This document shows, one piece after another, positions 43,713 through 53,210 of a DNA stretch of 64,000 nt (positions are counted from its first letter, which is position 1; every line of letters begins with the position of its first letter). The translations under genes were made by a program, and so were the position numbers. The notes beneath the pieces were generated by a model. That model worked only from the letters and a program-made list of their open reading frames with translations. It searched no databases and had not been told where the DNA came from. Source of the DNA: G965197555 sp965197555 (GTDB taxonomy: Bacteria; Chloroflexota; Dehalococcoidia; Lucifugimonadales; UBA3495); the NCBI GenBank assembly GCA_965197555.1, contig OZ240213.1, positions 3,534,001 to 3,598,000 on the forward strand, read 5' to 3'.

Positions 43713-43855
43713 CCGTGAGCCATCGGCAAGGATTGGATCGGTATCTATGGGTTGAATCCAGTACATTTGGCGATGCCGACTCAGGCATCGCGCCAGGACC
43801 CCAGCTAGCAGCAGAAATAGATCTCCACGAATTCGAGACCCAAGGAGGTCCGGAT

Positions 43856-45655
43856 ATGCGTCAGATGTGGTACCGGAGCCCAAAGGCAATGGTGTTTAGT
43901 TTAGTCATGGTGCTTCTGCTGATTATTGTCGCCTGCGGTTCGTCGGCGACGCCCGGCTCCCCCAGTGCCCCAGTGGAGCAAGCGGCGCCCACGACTGCCG
44001 CTCCCGTGCCCACCGCGGCTCCTATGGCCACGACCGCACCGGTCCCGGCGCAGGTGGAGGGGCCTGTGGGTACCCTCAATATTGGCTACCAAGAAAATCT
44101 GGGTGTGTTCAATTCCCACCCCAATCTGACGGGTGGCAATTATGGGTTGTTTATCGGCACGTCTATCGCTGAATCGCTGTTAGGCGTATTGGGACCAGAG
44201 GCTAACTACGACTTCAGGCCAGAGCTAGCCAGGGAGTGGAGTCTCTCTCCGGACAACCTGGTCTGGACATTCAAGCTCCAGGAGGGGGTCCAATTCCACA
44301 AGGGCTACGGAGAGATGACCGCGGATGACGTCATCTGGACCATGCAGGAGTCGTTCTCAGAGGGCTCTAGGTCAACTAGAAAGGCCCAGTATGCAAGGCT
44401 CTGGGGTAATGAAAAGGGCTACGTTAAAAAGATAGATGACCACACCATTGAGATACACACCGGCGAACCCCAGTATGACATGTTGTTCATGGTCAGCGTC
44501 CCTTTCGCCGGGTTTATTATGAGTAAAAAGCAGGCAGATGAGCTGGGAGCTGAGGCGGCCAGCCAGAATGGCGCCGCCACGGGGCCCTGGGAGTTCATGG
44601 AGGCCCGCACCGGGCAGTTCTGGAGGTTCGAGGCGGTCGAAGACCACTGGCGCAAGACCCCCAACTTCGCCGAAATGGTTTACCATGATATGCCCGAGGA
44701 GTCCACCCGGCTGGCCAATTTCCAGACGGGCAAGTTGGACAGCTTCGTTATGCAGCTCGACTCCAAGGCTGTCGTGGATAAGGTTCCCGGCATCAAGTAC
44801 ATGCGAATAGTGGGCGGCGGCAATGAACAAATGGGTTGGTTTGGCAACTTTTATGGAGGACATGGCACCCCGGAGCATAAGGAGAGGTATCCTGGGTACG
44901 ACCCTGATCTACCATGGGTGTCCAGCGACCCGGACATCAACTCGGAGGAGTGGGACCGGGCCCGGAAAGTCCGCACGGCCATGTCCATCGCCATAGACCG
45001 CCAGCTCATTGTGGACACCATCCTGAAAGGTGAAGGAGCGCCGACAATATTATGGGGGTGGGAGGAGGCCGAGCACAGGCTGCCCCCCGACATGCAGAAA
45101 GGGTGGGAGTACAACCCGGAGCGGGCCAAGCAGCTCCTGGACGAGGCGGGCTATCCTGATGGCTTCGAGATAACCCTGGTGCCCAGCATCCGTGGCGTAC
45201 CCGGTGAGGTAGACGCGTGCTTTGCCGCAGCCACCATGTGGGAGGATATAGGCATACGCACCAACCAGAAAAGGATACTCTACCCCACACACCGGCTGAC
45301 TATAATAGACCGATCTTTCAATCAGGTAAACTGCCACGGTGGCGGCGGCCGAGTTGATCCCCTTACCTTGCATACGACAGTCAACCACAGTGGAGGAACC
45401 TGGAACGGCGGCATGAGTCATCCCGTGCTTGATGAGCTGATAGACAACGCGCTTGGCATAATGGACGAGGACGAGCGCTGGAAAGCCTCGGGTGAGGTAG
45501 CCCGTTTTCTCTTCGAGAACGCGGGATCGGCGGGGCTGTACAAGGTCAATATAATATGGCCCTTGGGTACCAGGATTGATAACTGGATAGATCATCTGGA
45601 CTGGGGAGACAGGAGGATCTTAGGCTCCACTGAGTACACACCCCATCGTAAGTAG
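43856..45655 (+). CDS. ABC transporter substrate-binding lipoprotein (SBP_bac_5, peptide/opine type)
   Basis: 599 residues from ATG 43856, with AAGGAGG 9 bases upstream (an earlier GTG at 43715 is in frame but unlikely). Lipobox LIIVACGS at about residue 25, then a Thr/Ala/Pro-rich linker. LAREWSLSPDNLVWTFKLQEGVQFHKGYGEMTADDVIWTMQES is the family motif, and WNGGMSHPVLDELIDNAL lies near the end. It binds oligopeptides or similar solutes outside the membrane. No permease or ATPase gene is next to it, so its transporter is elsewhere. Confidence 0.88.
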   Translation: MRQMWYRSPKAMVFSLVMVLLLIIVACGSSATPGSPSAPVEQAAPTTAAPVPTAAPMATTAPVPAQVEGPVGTLNIGYQENLGVFNSHPNLTGGNYGLFIGTSIAESLLGVLGPEANYDFRPELAREWSLSPDNLVWTFKLQEGVQFHKGYGEMTADDVIWTMQESFSEGSRSTRKAQYARLWGNEKGYVKKIDDHTIEIHTGEPQYDMLFMVSVPFAGFIMSKKQADELGAEAASQNGAATGPWEFMEARTGQFWRFEAVEDHWRKTPNFAEMVYHDMPEESTRLANFQTGKLDSFVMQLDSKAVVDKVPGIKYMRIVGGGNEQMGWFGNFYGGHGTPEHKERYPGYDPDLPWVSSDPDINSEEWDRARKVRTAMSIAIDRQLIVDTILKGEGAPTILWGWEEAEHRLPPDMQKGWEYNPERAKQLLDEAGYPDGFEITLVPSIRGVPGEVDACFAAATMWEDIGIRTNQKRILYPTHRLTIIDRSFNQVNCHGGGGRVDPLTLHTTVNHSGGTWNGGMSHPVLDELIDNALGIMDEDERWKASGEVARFLFENAGSAGLYKVNIIWPLGTRIDNWIDHLDWGDRRILGSTEYTPHRK

Positions 45656-46182
45656 GGGCGCCGGTACGGTAGATAGTCGCTGGCGCAGATTTAGAAAACT
45701 CGGATTTTATAGTATGTCGGAAGCCCTAACGTGCTATCGACATTGCCAACGCAGGGGTACCGAATTCGGGGTCAATGCAAGTTTCGCAGCAACGACTACC
45801 TCGCATCGACCGTGGTGGCGAGGACTTCAAGACAACGGTGCTAGGAGGGACCTGTCCCGCAGATGGATGCGGCACCACGACGCCCGGACCACCCGGTTGG
45901 TGGGGCTTGCGCTGGCGCACTTCCGCTAACATGCCGGATGGGACCTTGCTCCCTTGGTGCAACAGATAGTCCCCCTGGTAGCCGACGCCGACACACCCAA
46001 CTGCAACTAGCTAGCCCCTACCTGGAACCACGTGGAAGGTTGTAAGAACTGGTGGGCCCGGGCATCCTGGGCCGGACCCCCGGAGCCCGTGGGTTCGCTG
46101 TCGGGCGGGCGCACATCAGTCCTGGCACCGGGACTACTAAACGGGTATTCGTGGTTAATCGTCTGACCACATCTGGGCGAGA
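45656..46182. other. Intergenic stretch of 527 bases, no gene seen
   Basis: Between the convergent ABC substrate-binding gene and folB. Short frames here (for example 45714-45929 and 45726-45962) lie on top of each other and show no family resemblance. No tRNA T-loop (GGTTCRA) or strong terminator was found. Confidence 0.5.
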
Positions 46183-46557
46183 TCACACGCTGTCCTCCCG
46201 GACACGGTAGATTTCAACCACCGCGTTGTCGATGGCTGATCCCCGGATCGGTGGACGCGGTTTCTTCAGCCTCACTTTCACGGCCCAGACCGGGAAGCCC
46301 CCAATAATACGGTCTGCGATGGCCTGGGCCGTGGCTTCCAAGAGGTTTCTCGATTCCCCCTCCATTATTTGCCGAACTTCCCGGTACAGCTCGGTATAAC
46401 TAACTGTGTCCTCCAGGCGGTCCGAAGCTCCCGGCTGCTTCAAGTCCAGCTCCACAGTCAAGTCAACTTCATACGGTTGTCCTAAGGTGCGCTCCTCCGG
46501 ATTAACTCCGTGATAGCCGTAAAACTGCATGCCTTCCAGGATTATTCGATCAGTCAT
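46183..46557 (-). CDS. folB: Dihydroneopterin aldolase FolB
   Basis: Folate pathway enzyme that cleaves 7,8-dihydroneopterin. 124 residues, the usual size. DRIILEGMQFYGYHGVNPEERTLGQPYEVDLTVELDL (about 3-39) is the family start with the catalytic glutamate and tyrosine region, and VKVRLKKPRPPIRGSAIDNAVVEI holds the catalytic lysine (KKPRPP). No other folate gene is adjacent. Confidence 0.93.
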   Translation of the reverse strand: MTDRIILEGMQFYGYHGVNPEERTLGQPYEVDLTVELDLKQPGASDRLEDTVSYTELYREVRQIMEGESRNLLEATAQAIADRIIGGFPVWAVKVRLKKPRPPIRGSAIDNAVVEIYRVREDSV

Positions 46558-46694
46558 TTGCAGCTTTTAGCCGTCAGCCATCAATTGACTGCTATGGGGG
46601 GAATAGTGTATGGAGTTGAAACAGCACAGGAGTCTACCTCCCTGGCCTCTCCCGACCGCCTCGTCTTCGAAGCTGAGAGCCAAACGTAGGCGGC

Positions 46695-47579
46695 TCACCG
46701 CGAGCTATCTCGAGTTGCTACCGCCTCGGCTAAGGCCAGCAGGTTCTGGGCTCTCTTGAACACCGGAACGTCGATCATTCTTCCACCCAAGTCCACGGAG
46801 CCCCTGCCTTGGGCTTCAGCCTGCTGCCAAGACTCCACTACCTTCCGGGCGTATGCCACTTCTTCTGGCGCAGGGCTAAAACTGTCGTTGATGGTCTCAA
46901 GTTGAGCGGGGTGAATCGCAAACTTGCCTGTGTATCCCAAGCGCCGGGAGACCCGGCAGTCCTGTTTCAGTGCCTCGGGGTCCCGAAAGCGCACGAAGGG
47001 AGAGTCCAAGGAGGCAACGCCAGCAGCCCGAGCGGCGATGGGCACCATGGCCCGGGGAACGGCCACCTCCTCCCCGGAGTCGGTGCGCTCGATTCCCATG
47101 TCGTTGGTGTAATCCTCGGCGCCAAAGGCAATGGCGATCACGCGGGGTGAAGCCAAAGCCATTTGCTGCGCCGCCATCACCGCACTCGCATTTTCTATCC
47201 ACGGAATCAACTTGATTTGTCCGGGTTCTACGCCCGTTCTGGTTTCAGCGGCGGAGACGATCCGGTCCACCTCTTGAATTTCCCACGTCGACTCGGACTT
47301 ACCGATGCTTATGCCAACAAGCTCCGGCCCAATGATTGCATCTATCTCTTGACGCGTCAGCCCGGTTTCCAGGGAGTTCACCCGGACCATTACATTCCGG
47401 CCATCACTGCTGAGGTTAGGGACCCACTCAGCGGCCAGCTCCCTGGCGGCGGCCTTTTCCGCTGGTGGTACCGAGTCCTCCAAGTCAATCAAAACAATGT
47501 CGCTATTGAAGGTCCGGGCTCTTTCCAACATATTTGGCCGGTTTCCCGGCACGAATATGACGCTACGTAAGAGTTGCAC
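46695..47579 (-). CDS. CitE-like HpcH/HpaI aldolase/citrate lyase family protein
   Basis: 294 residues. LRSVIFVPGNRPNMLERA is the CitE opening, VLIDLEDSVPPAEKAAAR (about residues 30-47) contributes the Mg site, VMVRVNS and IPWIENASAVMAAQQMA (about 125-141) follow, then FGAEDYTNDMGIE with the acidic metal ligands and GYTGKFAIHPAQLETIN. It cleaves or forms CoA thioesters such as malyl-CoA or citramalyl-CoA. There are no citD or citF neighbours, so it is not a citrate lyase subunit. Confidence 0.87.
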   Translation of the reverse strand: MQLLRSVIFVPGNRPNMLERARTFNSDIVLIDLEDSVPPAEKAAARELAAEWVPNLSSDGRNVMVRVNSLETGLTRQEIDAIIGPELVGISIGKSESTWEIQEVDRIVSAAETRTGVEPGQIKLIPWIENASAVMAAQQMALASPRVIAIAFGAEDYTNDMGIERTDSGEEVAVPRAMVPIAARAAGVASLDSPFVRFRDPEALKQDCRVSRRLGYTGKFAIHPAQLETINDSFSPAPEEVAYARKVVESWQQAEAQGRGSVDLGGRMIDVPVFKRAQNLLALAEAVATRDSSR

Positions 47580-47609
47580 CTGTAATTTCCCCCGTGTAAC
47601 AGCTCCCCC

Positions 47610-50393
47610 CTATTCCAAATCGCCCCAATTATCGCCCCACTTGACATCAACTTTTAGGCTGACGTCCAACTCCATGGCGGAGGACATTTCATCGATCACC
47701 AGGTCTTTGATGGCCGTTAGTTCGTCCCTGGGCACTTCGAATACTAACTCGTCGTGGACCTGAAGCAGCATCTTGGACTGCACATTCTCTTGCTCCATCC
47801 TGCTGTGGACCCGCACCATGGCCAGCTTCATTATGTCGGCCGCTGTTCCCTGGATGGGCATATTGATCGCCATGCGTTCGGCCGCACCTCTAACGTGGAA
47901 GTTTGAGGCATTGATCTCAGGAACGTAACGTCGGCGGCGTAGTATGGTTTCCACGTATTGGGCCTCCCTGGTCTTCGCTTTCACGTTATCCAGGTAATCA
48001 CCGATTCCTGGGTACTTGCTGAAGTAAGTGTCTATGAATTTGGCGCCCTCTTCGCGGCTGAACCCGGTCTGCTGGGCTATTCCGTGGGGAGAAAGGCCGT
48101 AGATAACCCCGAAGTTCAGCACTTTGGCAATGCGCCGCATGTCCGCGTCCACTTGGTTGATGGGCACGTCAAACATCAATGAAGCCGTAGACGAGTGGAT
48201 ATCCTCGCCCCTACGGAATGCTTCCAGCAGGTCGGGGTCCTGCGACAAGTGGGCCAATACCCGGAGCTCGATTTGGGAGTAATCTGCGGAGAACAGCAGC
48301 CATTGGGGTGCATCCTGTGCCACGAAGGCCCGGCGGACCTGACGGCCAAGCTCGGTGCGAATAGGAATGTTCTGCAGGTTGGGGTCACTGCTGGATATAC
48401 GGCCGGTGGCTGAGCCGGTCTGGTTGTAGCTGGTATGAATGCGGCTGGTTCCAGGATCGATCATCTCAGGTAAAGCGTCCACGTAGGTAGACTTGAGCTT
48501 GGAGATCTGGCGATAGTCCAGTATTTGATCGACCACCGGGTGGATGCCCTTCAAGGCTTCCAGGGAGTTGGCGTCGGTGGAATAGCTGCCGGTCTTGGTT
48601 CGTTTGGTTTTGGGTAAGCCCAACTCGTTGAACAACACATCGCTGAGCTGCTGGGGGGAGTTGAGATTGACGCCATGTCCTATGGAGCTGTAGAGGCCCT
48701 GCTCCACCTGCATCAATTGCTCGTTCAAGTCTCGAGACATTTCGTGGAGGACACCGGCATCCACTTTGATTCCATTTCGCTGCATTGCGACTAGCACCGG
48801 GACCAGAGGCATCTCAAGATCGGTCATCAAGTGGTCCAGTTGCTGGGCTGCCAGTGGACCTTCCAAGGACTCGCGCAGCCTCGCGGTCATATCGGCATCG
48901 GCGCTAGCGTACTCCACGGCGGGCTGAATCGGGACCTGATCGAATGTCTTCTGCTTACGACCCGTGCCTATCAGCCCAGTTATAGGGGTCATCTCCTGAC
49001 CTAGGACATCCAGGGCCAGGTTCTTCAAGCCCAGCGTATTCGCCGGTTTACCCAGGAGGTGGGATGCGATCATAGTGTCGAAGTCGACGCCCCGGCATTT
49101 GATGCCATAATTGGTGAGCACGGTGAGATCGTAGTTGGCGTTATGGGCGCACTTGGTTAGCTCAGGAGACTCATACAACGGCCTACACCGGGCAAGCACA
49201 ACCTCCAAAGGGAGTTGTTCGCCCTCCTTGTGGCCCACCGGAACGTACCAAGCTCTGCCGGCAGAAGTTGCAAAACTCAGCCCCACCAGTTCCGCTCGCA
49301 TGGGGTCTAGGGCGGTGGTCTCAGTATCGAAAGCAAAACTTCCTGCTTCTTGAATGGCGGCGAGCATCGCTTCCAGCCCCTCTTCAGTCTGGACTGCCTG
49401 ATAATCAACGTCCTCAGCCTGCTTGCGGGAGGCATCGGCGCTTAAGGAAGCTATGCCGGCCCAGCTGGTTGGAGCCGGCAATCGCTGGATGACACTGAAG
49501 AACTCTAGCTCCGTCAGTAGGTCGACGACGGACCTGCGATCGTAATCGCCAAAGTGGCAGATTTCCAAGTCCAACTCCACGGGGATATCCCTGGCGATGG
49601 TGGTGAGCGCCCGATTTTCAAATGCCCGGTCTTTATTCTCGGCCAAGGCTACCTTGACGCTGGGGGGTTTTATCTCGTCCAGGTGCTCGTATATACCCTC
49701 CAGATCGGCAAAGTCGGTCAGCAATCCGATGGCCCGTTTCTCCCCAATGCGGGGCACCCCAGGTATATTATCGGAAGAATCGCCCACTAGGGCTTTGAAG
49801 TCTGGTTGGTGGGCGGCAGTGAGCCCTGAGTAGCGGGCCGCCAGTTCCGTCTCATCGTAAACCTTCTTGTCTTGAATGCTGTAAGAGAGGTCAACCCGCA
49901 CCCTGGGAGACACAAGCTGGAAGGTGTCCCGGTCGCCGGTGAGAATCACTGTATCGATACCTTGGGACTCCGCCTGGCGGGACAGAGTGCCTATGATATC
50001 GTCTGCCTCGAAGCCGTCCAGTTCAAACACCGGGACACCGAAGGCCGCCATCAACTGCTTGACCCGCCCAAACTGGTGGCGAAGCTCGGCGGGAGCGGCT
50101 TCCCGCTGGGCTTTGTATTGCTCAAAACGCTGGTGACGGAAGGTTGGGGCCGATGTATCGAAGGCGATGGCGCAATAGCTGGGTTGCCAGTCTTGTAAGG
50201 CCCGCAGGAACACGTTGGTGAAACCGTAAACACCGGTAGTGTCTTCACCGGTGGCCGTTACCGAAAGGTGACCCCGCACGGAAATGGCATGAAAGGACCG
50301 GTGGACCATTGCATGCCCGTCCATCAGCATAAGCAAAGGGGCAGCTTGGGGGGTGAATAAGGGCAGGGTCTGGTTGCTCGCATCAGGCGCCAT
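47610..50393 (-). CDS. polA: DNA polymerase I
   Basis: 927 residues with all three domains. The 5'-3' exonuclease (about 20-300) shows MDGHAMVHRSFHA, FDTSAPTFRHQRFEQYKAQRE, TGDRDTFQLV and GDSSDNIPGVPRIGEKRA. The 3'-5' exonuclease (about 335-520) keeps its acidic residues: FDTETTALD (about 354), HNANYD and YASADAD, so proofreading looks intact, unlike in Taq. The polymerase has motif A DYSQIELRVLAHLSQD (about 703), motif B RRIAKVLNFGVIYGLSP and motif C LQVHDELVFEV (about 881). Confidence 0.97.
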   Translation of the reverse strand: MAPDASNQTLPLFTPQAAPLLMLMDGHAMVHRSFHAISVRGHLSVTATGEDTTGVYGFTNVFLRALQDWQPSYCAIAFDTSAPTFRHQRFEQYKAQREAAPAELRHQFGRVKQLMAAFGVPVFELDGFEADDIIGTLSRQAESQGIDTVILTGDRDTFQLVSPRVRVDLSYSIQDKKVYDETELAARYSGLTAAHQPDFKALVGDSSDNIPGVPRIGEKRAIGLLTDFADLEGIYEHLDEIKPPSVKVALAENKDRAFENRALTTIARDIPVELDLEICHFGDYDRRSVVDLLTELEFFSVIQRLPAPTSWAGIASLSADASRKQAEDVDYQAVQTEEGLEAMLAAIQEAGSFAFDTETTALDPMRAELVGLSFATSAGRAWYVPVGHKEGEQLPLEVVLARCRPLYESPELTKCAHNANYDLTVLTNYGIKCRGVDFDTMIASHLLGKPANTLGLKNLALDVLGQEMTPITGLIGTGRKQKTFDQVPIQPAVEYASADADMTARLRESLEGPLAAQQLDHLMTDLEMPLVPVLVAMQRNGIKVDAGVLHEMSRDLNEQLMQVEQGLYSSIGHGVNLNSPQQLSDVLFNELGLPKTKRTKTGSYSTDANSLEALKGIHPVVDQILDYRQISKLKSTYVDALPEMIDPGTSRIHTSYNQTGSATGRISSSDPNLQNIPIRTELGRQVRRAFVAQDAPQWLLFSADYSQIELRVLAHLSQDPDLLEAFRRGEDIHSSTASLMFDVPINQVDADMRRIAKVLNFGVIYGLSPHGIAQQTGFSREEGAKFIDTYFSKYPGIGDYLDNVKAKTREAQYVETILRRRRYVPEINASNFHVRGAAERMAINMPIQGTAADIMKLAMVRVHSRMEQENVQSKMLLQVHDELVFEVPRDELTAIKDLVIDEMSSAMELDVSLKVDVKWGDNWGDLE

Positions 50394-50601
50394 AGCTATA
50401 CCTCGGTGTCTCTATTCGGCGCTGGCCCAAGGGCTGCCATCATAGGCGCATTATACAACAGACCAGCTTCTAACTCGCATCCCTTCCCCTTCGGTCCGCT
50501 ACCCCTAGCGTCAGGGGAGTCCAGGTTACCCGCGCCTGCTACAGGAGGCCAATTAACCATGCTACAATGAGCGCCATATGGGCGCCTAAAGGAGCCGACC
50601 G

Positions 50602-50943
50602 ATGCCCTTGTTCGAGTACCGGTGTAAAGGTTGTGGAGGTCTGAACATAGTACTTGAGTACAGTTGGTCAGCGATCAAACGCCAGGTTTGTGAGAGGTGT
50701 GGCGGCTCCGAGATGACCAAGCTAATCTCGGGCTTTTCTTTCCACCAATCCTGGGGTGACAGCCTACGCTGGGCTCCAAGCGGCGAGACGCTGGGAGACG
50801 TAGACGAAGACGATCCCAAAGACTTGGACAGATTTATGGGAAGACTAAAGAACGAGATGGGTGGACAGGTCACCCCTGACTTTGATCAGATGAGAGGGGA
50901 GTTGGCCGAAGCAACAGCGGAGCCTACAAATGCCGATTTATGA
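50602..50943 (+). CDS. FmdB family zinc-ribbon protein 1
   Basis: 113 residues. The start MPLFEYRCKGCGG with CxxC, then CERCGGSEMTKLISGF with the second CxxC, is the FmdB regulatory-protein zinc ribbon (about residues 1-45). The rest is acidic and helical. It overlaps the next FmdB gene by 14 bases and begins an operon with thiE and translin. Function unknown. Confidence 0.82.
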   Translation: MPLFEYRCKGCGGLNIVLEYSWSAIKRQVCERCGGSEMTKLISGFSFHQSWGDSLRWAPSGETLGDVDEDDPKDLDRFMGRLKNEMGGQVTPDFDQMRGELAEATAEPTNADL

Positions 50944-51271
50944 ATATCGGTGCGGTGCGTGTGGGGGCTTGTCCTCCTTTTTTCTCAAGTCCATCAACGG
51001 TGACCTGGACCCCCGGTGTTCCAATTGCGACAGCAGCGACATGGTGCGTCGCATGTCCAGCTTCGCAATGGGCAAGACCGTCCGGTCGGAGCACGAACAG
51101 CACTCGGCGCACTCCGGCCCTCGGTCATTGGACTACTATTCCGACCCTCGTAACATTGGGCGCAACGTGGAAGCAAGCTTTGCGCGGTATGGTATGGAGA
51201 TGCCAGATTCGGTCAGACAGAATATCGACGCCGCCCGAGAAGGTGAGCTGCCAAAGAGTATGGATGCATGA
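50930..51271 (+). CDS. FmdB family zinc-ribbon protein 2
   Basis: 113 residues, a tandem paralog. MPIYEYRCGACGGLSSFFL and CSNCDSSDMVRRMSSFA carry the two CxxC-type pairs. The C-terminal half (GRNVEASFARYGMEMPDSVRQNIDAAREGELP) differs from the first copy. It overlaps the first copy by 14 bases and thiE by four (ATGA), so translation is coupled along the operon. Confidence 0.82.
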   Translation: MPIYEYRCGACGGLSSFFLKSINGDLDPRCSNCDSSDMVRRMSSFAMGKTVRSEHEQHSAHSGPRSLDYYSDPRNIGRNVEASFARYGMEMPDSVRQNIDAAREGELPKSMDA

Positions 51272-52254
51272 CCCGGTCTAGTCCCCTGACTGAATCAAGT
51301 TTCACTTCCTTGGTCCGGTGCCTTCAGACAATAGTCGACCGGTGCCCCGCACCCGAACCAGAGGCCCCATCATTGCACCGTCTACGAGACTTAATCCAAG
51401 TTCTACAAACTAAAGGGCCCATGGGACCGGTTTCAACGGCTCTGGAGCCCAGCCTGGAGCATGCTCTAACCCTGTCTTCTACCAGCCAACATCTGTTGAC
51501 CACGCTGGAACGAGAGGGCGACAGCAGGCTCAACGATGGCGAGTTAGGTCATGCCCTGGCCGAAACGCTCGTCGAGTTTGGGCACGTCATATCGGCTTCA
51601 CTACGGAGCAAGCGGGCCGACCAAATCAGAGGTTTATACGTGATCATAGACCCCCAGGTCACGGCTGGCAGGGACCCCATGGAGATTGCCAGGGCAGCCG
51701 TCGATGGCGGCGCCAGAATGCTCCAATTACGGGACAAGCTGCGCGATAAAGGAGAAAGCCTGCCACTGGCCAGAGAGCTACAGGAATTGTGCAAGACCCG
51801 CGAGGTTCTGCTGATAATTAACGATCACGTTGACTTAGCCAAAATCGTCGGCTCGGCCGGGGTACACGTGGGCCAGACCGACCTGCCGGTGGCGGAAGCC
51901 CGCCGGGTACTAGCACCCGAGCAACTCCTTGGGCGCTCTAATCATGAGATTGAAGAGCTAATAGAGTCCCAGGAGATGGGCGCTGACCACGTCGCTTTCG
52001 GCGCCATCTACCAGAGCGGTACCAAGGGCGTCGGCAGACCTCCCCAGGGTATGGATCAGTTGCGGCGGGCACGAGCAGCGGCGAAGGTGCCTTTGGTTGC
52101 TATAGGCGGAATCACTGCAGCAAACGTCGCTCCCGTGGTGGACGCCGGAGCAGACGCTATTTGTGTGACAGCGGCGGTCGGGGCTGCCCCAGATCCGAAA
52201 GCTGCTGCGGCCGCTCTCGTGGAGGCTATTAGCAAGGCAGGAGGCAAGACCTGA
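51268..52254 (+). CDS. thiE: Thiamine-phosphate synthase ThiE with N-terminal extension
   Basis: Joins HMP-PP and the thiazole phosphate. The ThiE barrel is about residues 119-328: GLYVIIDPQV, GARMLQLRDK, LLIINDHVDLAKIVGSAGVHVGQTDLPV, LLGRSNHEIEE, DHVAFGAIYQSGTKG and VAIGGITAANVAPVVDAGADAICV. The start of the enzyme is preceded by about 115 residues of unrecognised helical protein, which does not look like the ThiD2 domain found in some ThiE fusions. It overlaps its neighbours by 4 and 1 bases. No other thiamin gene is nearby apart from thiI at 24 kb. Confidence 0.9.
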   Translation: MTRSSPLTESSFTSLVRCLQTIVDRCPAPEPEAPSLHRLRDLIQVLQTKGPMGPVSTALEPSLEHALTLSSTSQHLLTTLEREGDSRLNDGELGHALAETLVEFGHVISASLRSKRADQIRGLYVIIDPQVTAGRDPMEIARAAVDGGARMLQLRDKLRDKGESLPLARELQELCKTREVLLIINDHVDLAKIVGSAGVHVGQTDLPVAEARRVLAPEQLLGRSNHEIEELIESQEMGADHVAFGAIYQSGTKGVGRPPQGMDQLRRARAAAKVPLVAIGGITAANVAPVVDAGADAICVTAAVGAAPDPKAAAAALVEAISKAGGKT

Positions 52255-52895
52255 TGCCATCCTTTTATGGCCAGGATTTATCTGACATCTGTGATCTAGC
52301 AATCGATCAACTTACGATTCGCAACAAAGCCAGAGAGCAGGCTTTGGCGATATCTCGCGAGGTGATTCGTTTATCGGCCAACGCAATTCGAGCAGTCCAC
52401 CGGGGCGAGTTCGATGAGGCCAAGAAAGGGGTGAGCCGGGCTGGAACCCGGCTTAAAGAGACCGAGCAGATTCGGCTGGATAACCCGGAAATCTATCACG
52501 CAGGATTTTTGGCCGACGCTCGGAAAGAGTATTGCGAGGCCAACATTACTCTCTCGGTTATCTCGCAACAGGCTATTCCCCGCCCGGAAGAATTGGCGGT
52601 CGACGCTTCAGGATATCTCAACGGCATGGCCGAGGTCATCGGAGAGCTGCGCCGTTACATACTTGACGCACTGAGAAGAGACTGGTACGACAGGTGCCAG
52701 GAGCTGATGGAGGTGATGGACGAGATATACAGCCTCCTAGTAACCGTGGACTTCCCTGAAGCAGTGACCGGCGGTCTACGCCACACCACCGACGCCATGA
52801 GAGGGGTACTGGAGCGGACCAGGGGCGACCTTACCATGGCGATGCAGCAACGTAAGCTGGAGAGACGGCTGGCCGATTGGGAGCAGAGTCGCTAG
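52254..52895 (+). CDS. Translin family protein
   Basis: 213 residues, all-helical. NKAREQALAISREVIRLSANAIRAVHRGEFDEAKK (about 22-56), ADARKEYCEANI and GYLNGMAEVIGELRRYILDALRRD (about 120-143) are translin/TRAX signatures. Eukaryotic translin-TRAX is an RNA/DNA-binding octamer with an RNase in TRAX; archaeal and bacterial members are little studied. The ATG shares its first base with the stop of thiE. It is the last gene of the fmdB-fmdB-thiE operon. Confidence 0.85.
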   Translation: MPSFYGQDLSDICDLAIDQLTIRNKAREQALAISREVIRLSANAIRAVHRGEFDEAKKGVSRAGTRLKETEQIRLDNPEIYHAGFLADARKEYCEANITLSVISQQAIPRPEELAVDASGYLNGMAEVIGELRRYILDALRRDWYDRCQELMEVMDEIYSLLVTVDFPEAVTGGLRHTTDAMRGVLERTRGDLTMAMQQRKLERRLADWEQSR

Positions 52896-53150
52896 CGGCC
52901 CTCCTCGGTGCTTCCGGCAAGGCTCATTTGGGCGCGTCACCAATACTTCCTCCTGGAAAGATGGGCGGCTCCAGCCGACAGTTTGTTAACAACCGGGTTT
53001 GCTGTGGCCATCACCCGCATATATAATTGGGGAAATTGGAGCATTGATTTATCTGGCAAAGCTGTTTCCAGGTGCGGAATGGTTTGAGTAGGCAAAATTC
53101 ACAGCAACTGGATCTCCAGATGCACCACGAAACCTCCCAGAGGATCAGTA

Positions 53151-53182
53151 AGGGGGCGCTCGAGCGGCCCCTCTTCTCTTTT
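53151..53182 (+). terminator. Probable terminator between the translin operon and the pdh operon
   Basis: AGGGGGCGCT-CG-AGCGGCCCCT (53151-53172, one mismatch) followed by CTTCTCTTTT. It lies 255 bases after translin and 39 before the E1alpha ATG, so an attenuator role for the pdh genes is also possible. The rest of 52896-53210 has no gene I can support. Confidence 0.6.
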
Positions 53183-53210
53183 CGCTACATAGCCGGCAAC
53201 GGGGGAAAAT

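Noticed and set aside
43715..43855. 47-residue upstream extension of the ABC substrate-binding protein
   Set aside because: Would bury the signal sequence; the ATG at 43856 has AAGGAGG and starts the lipoprotein signal directly.
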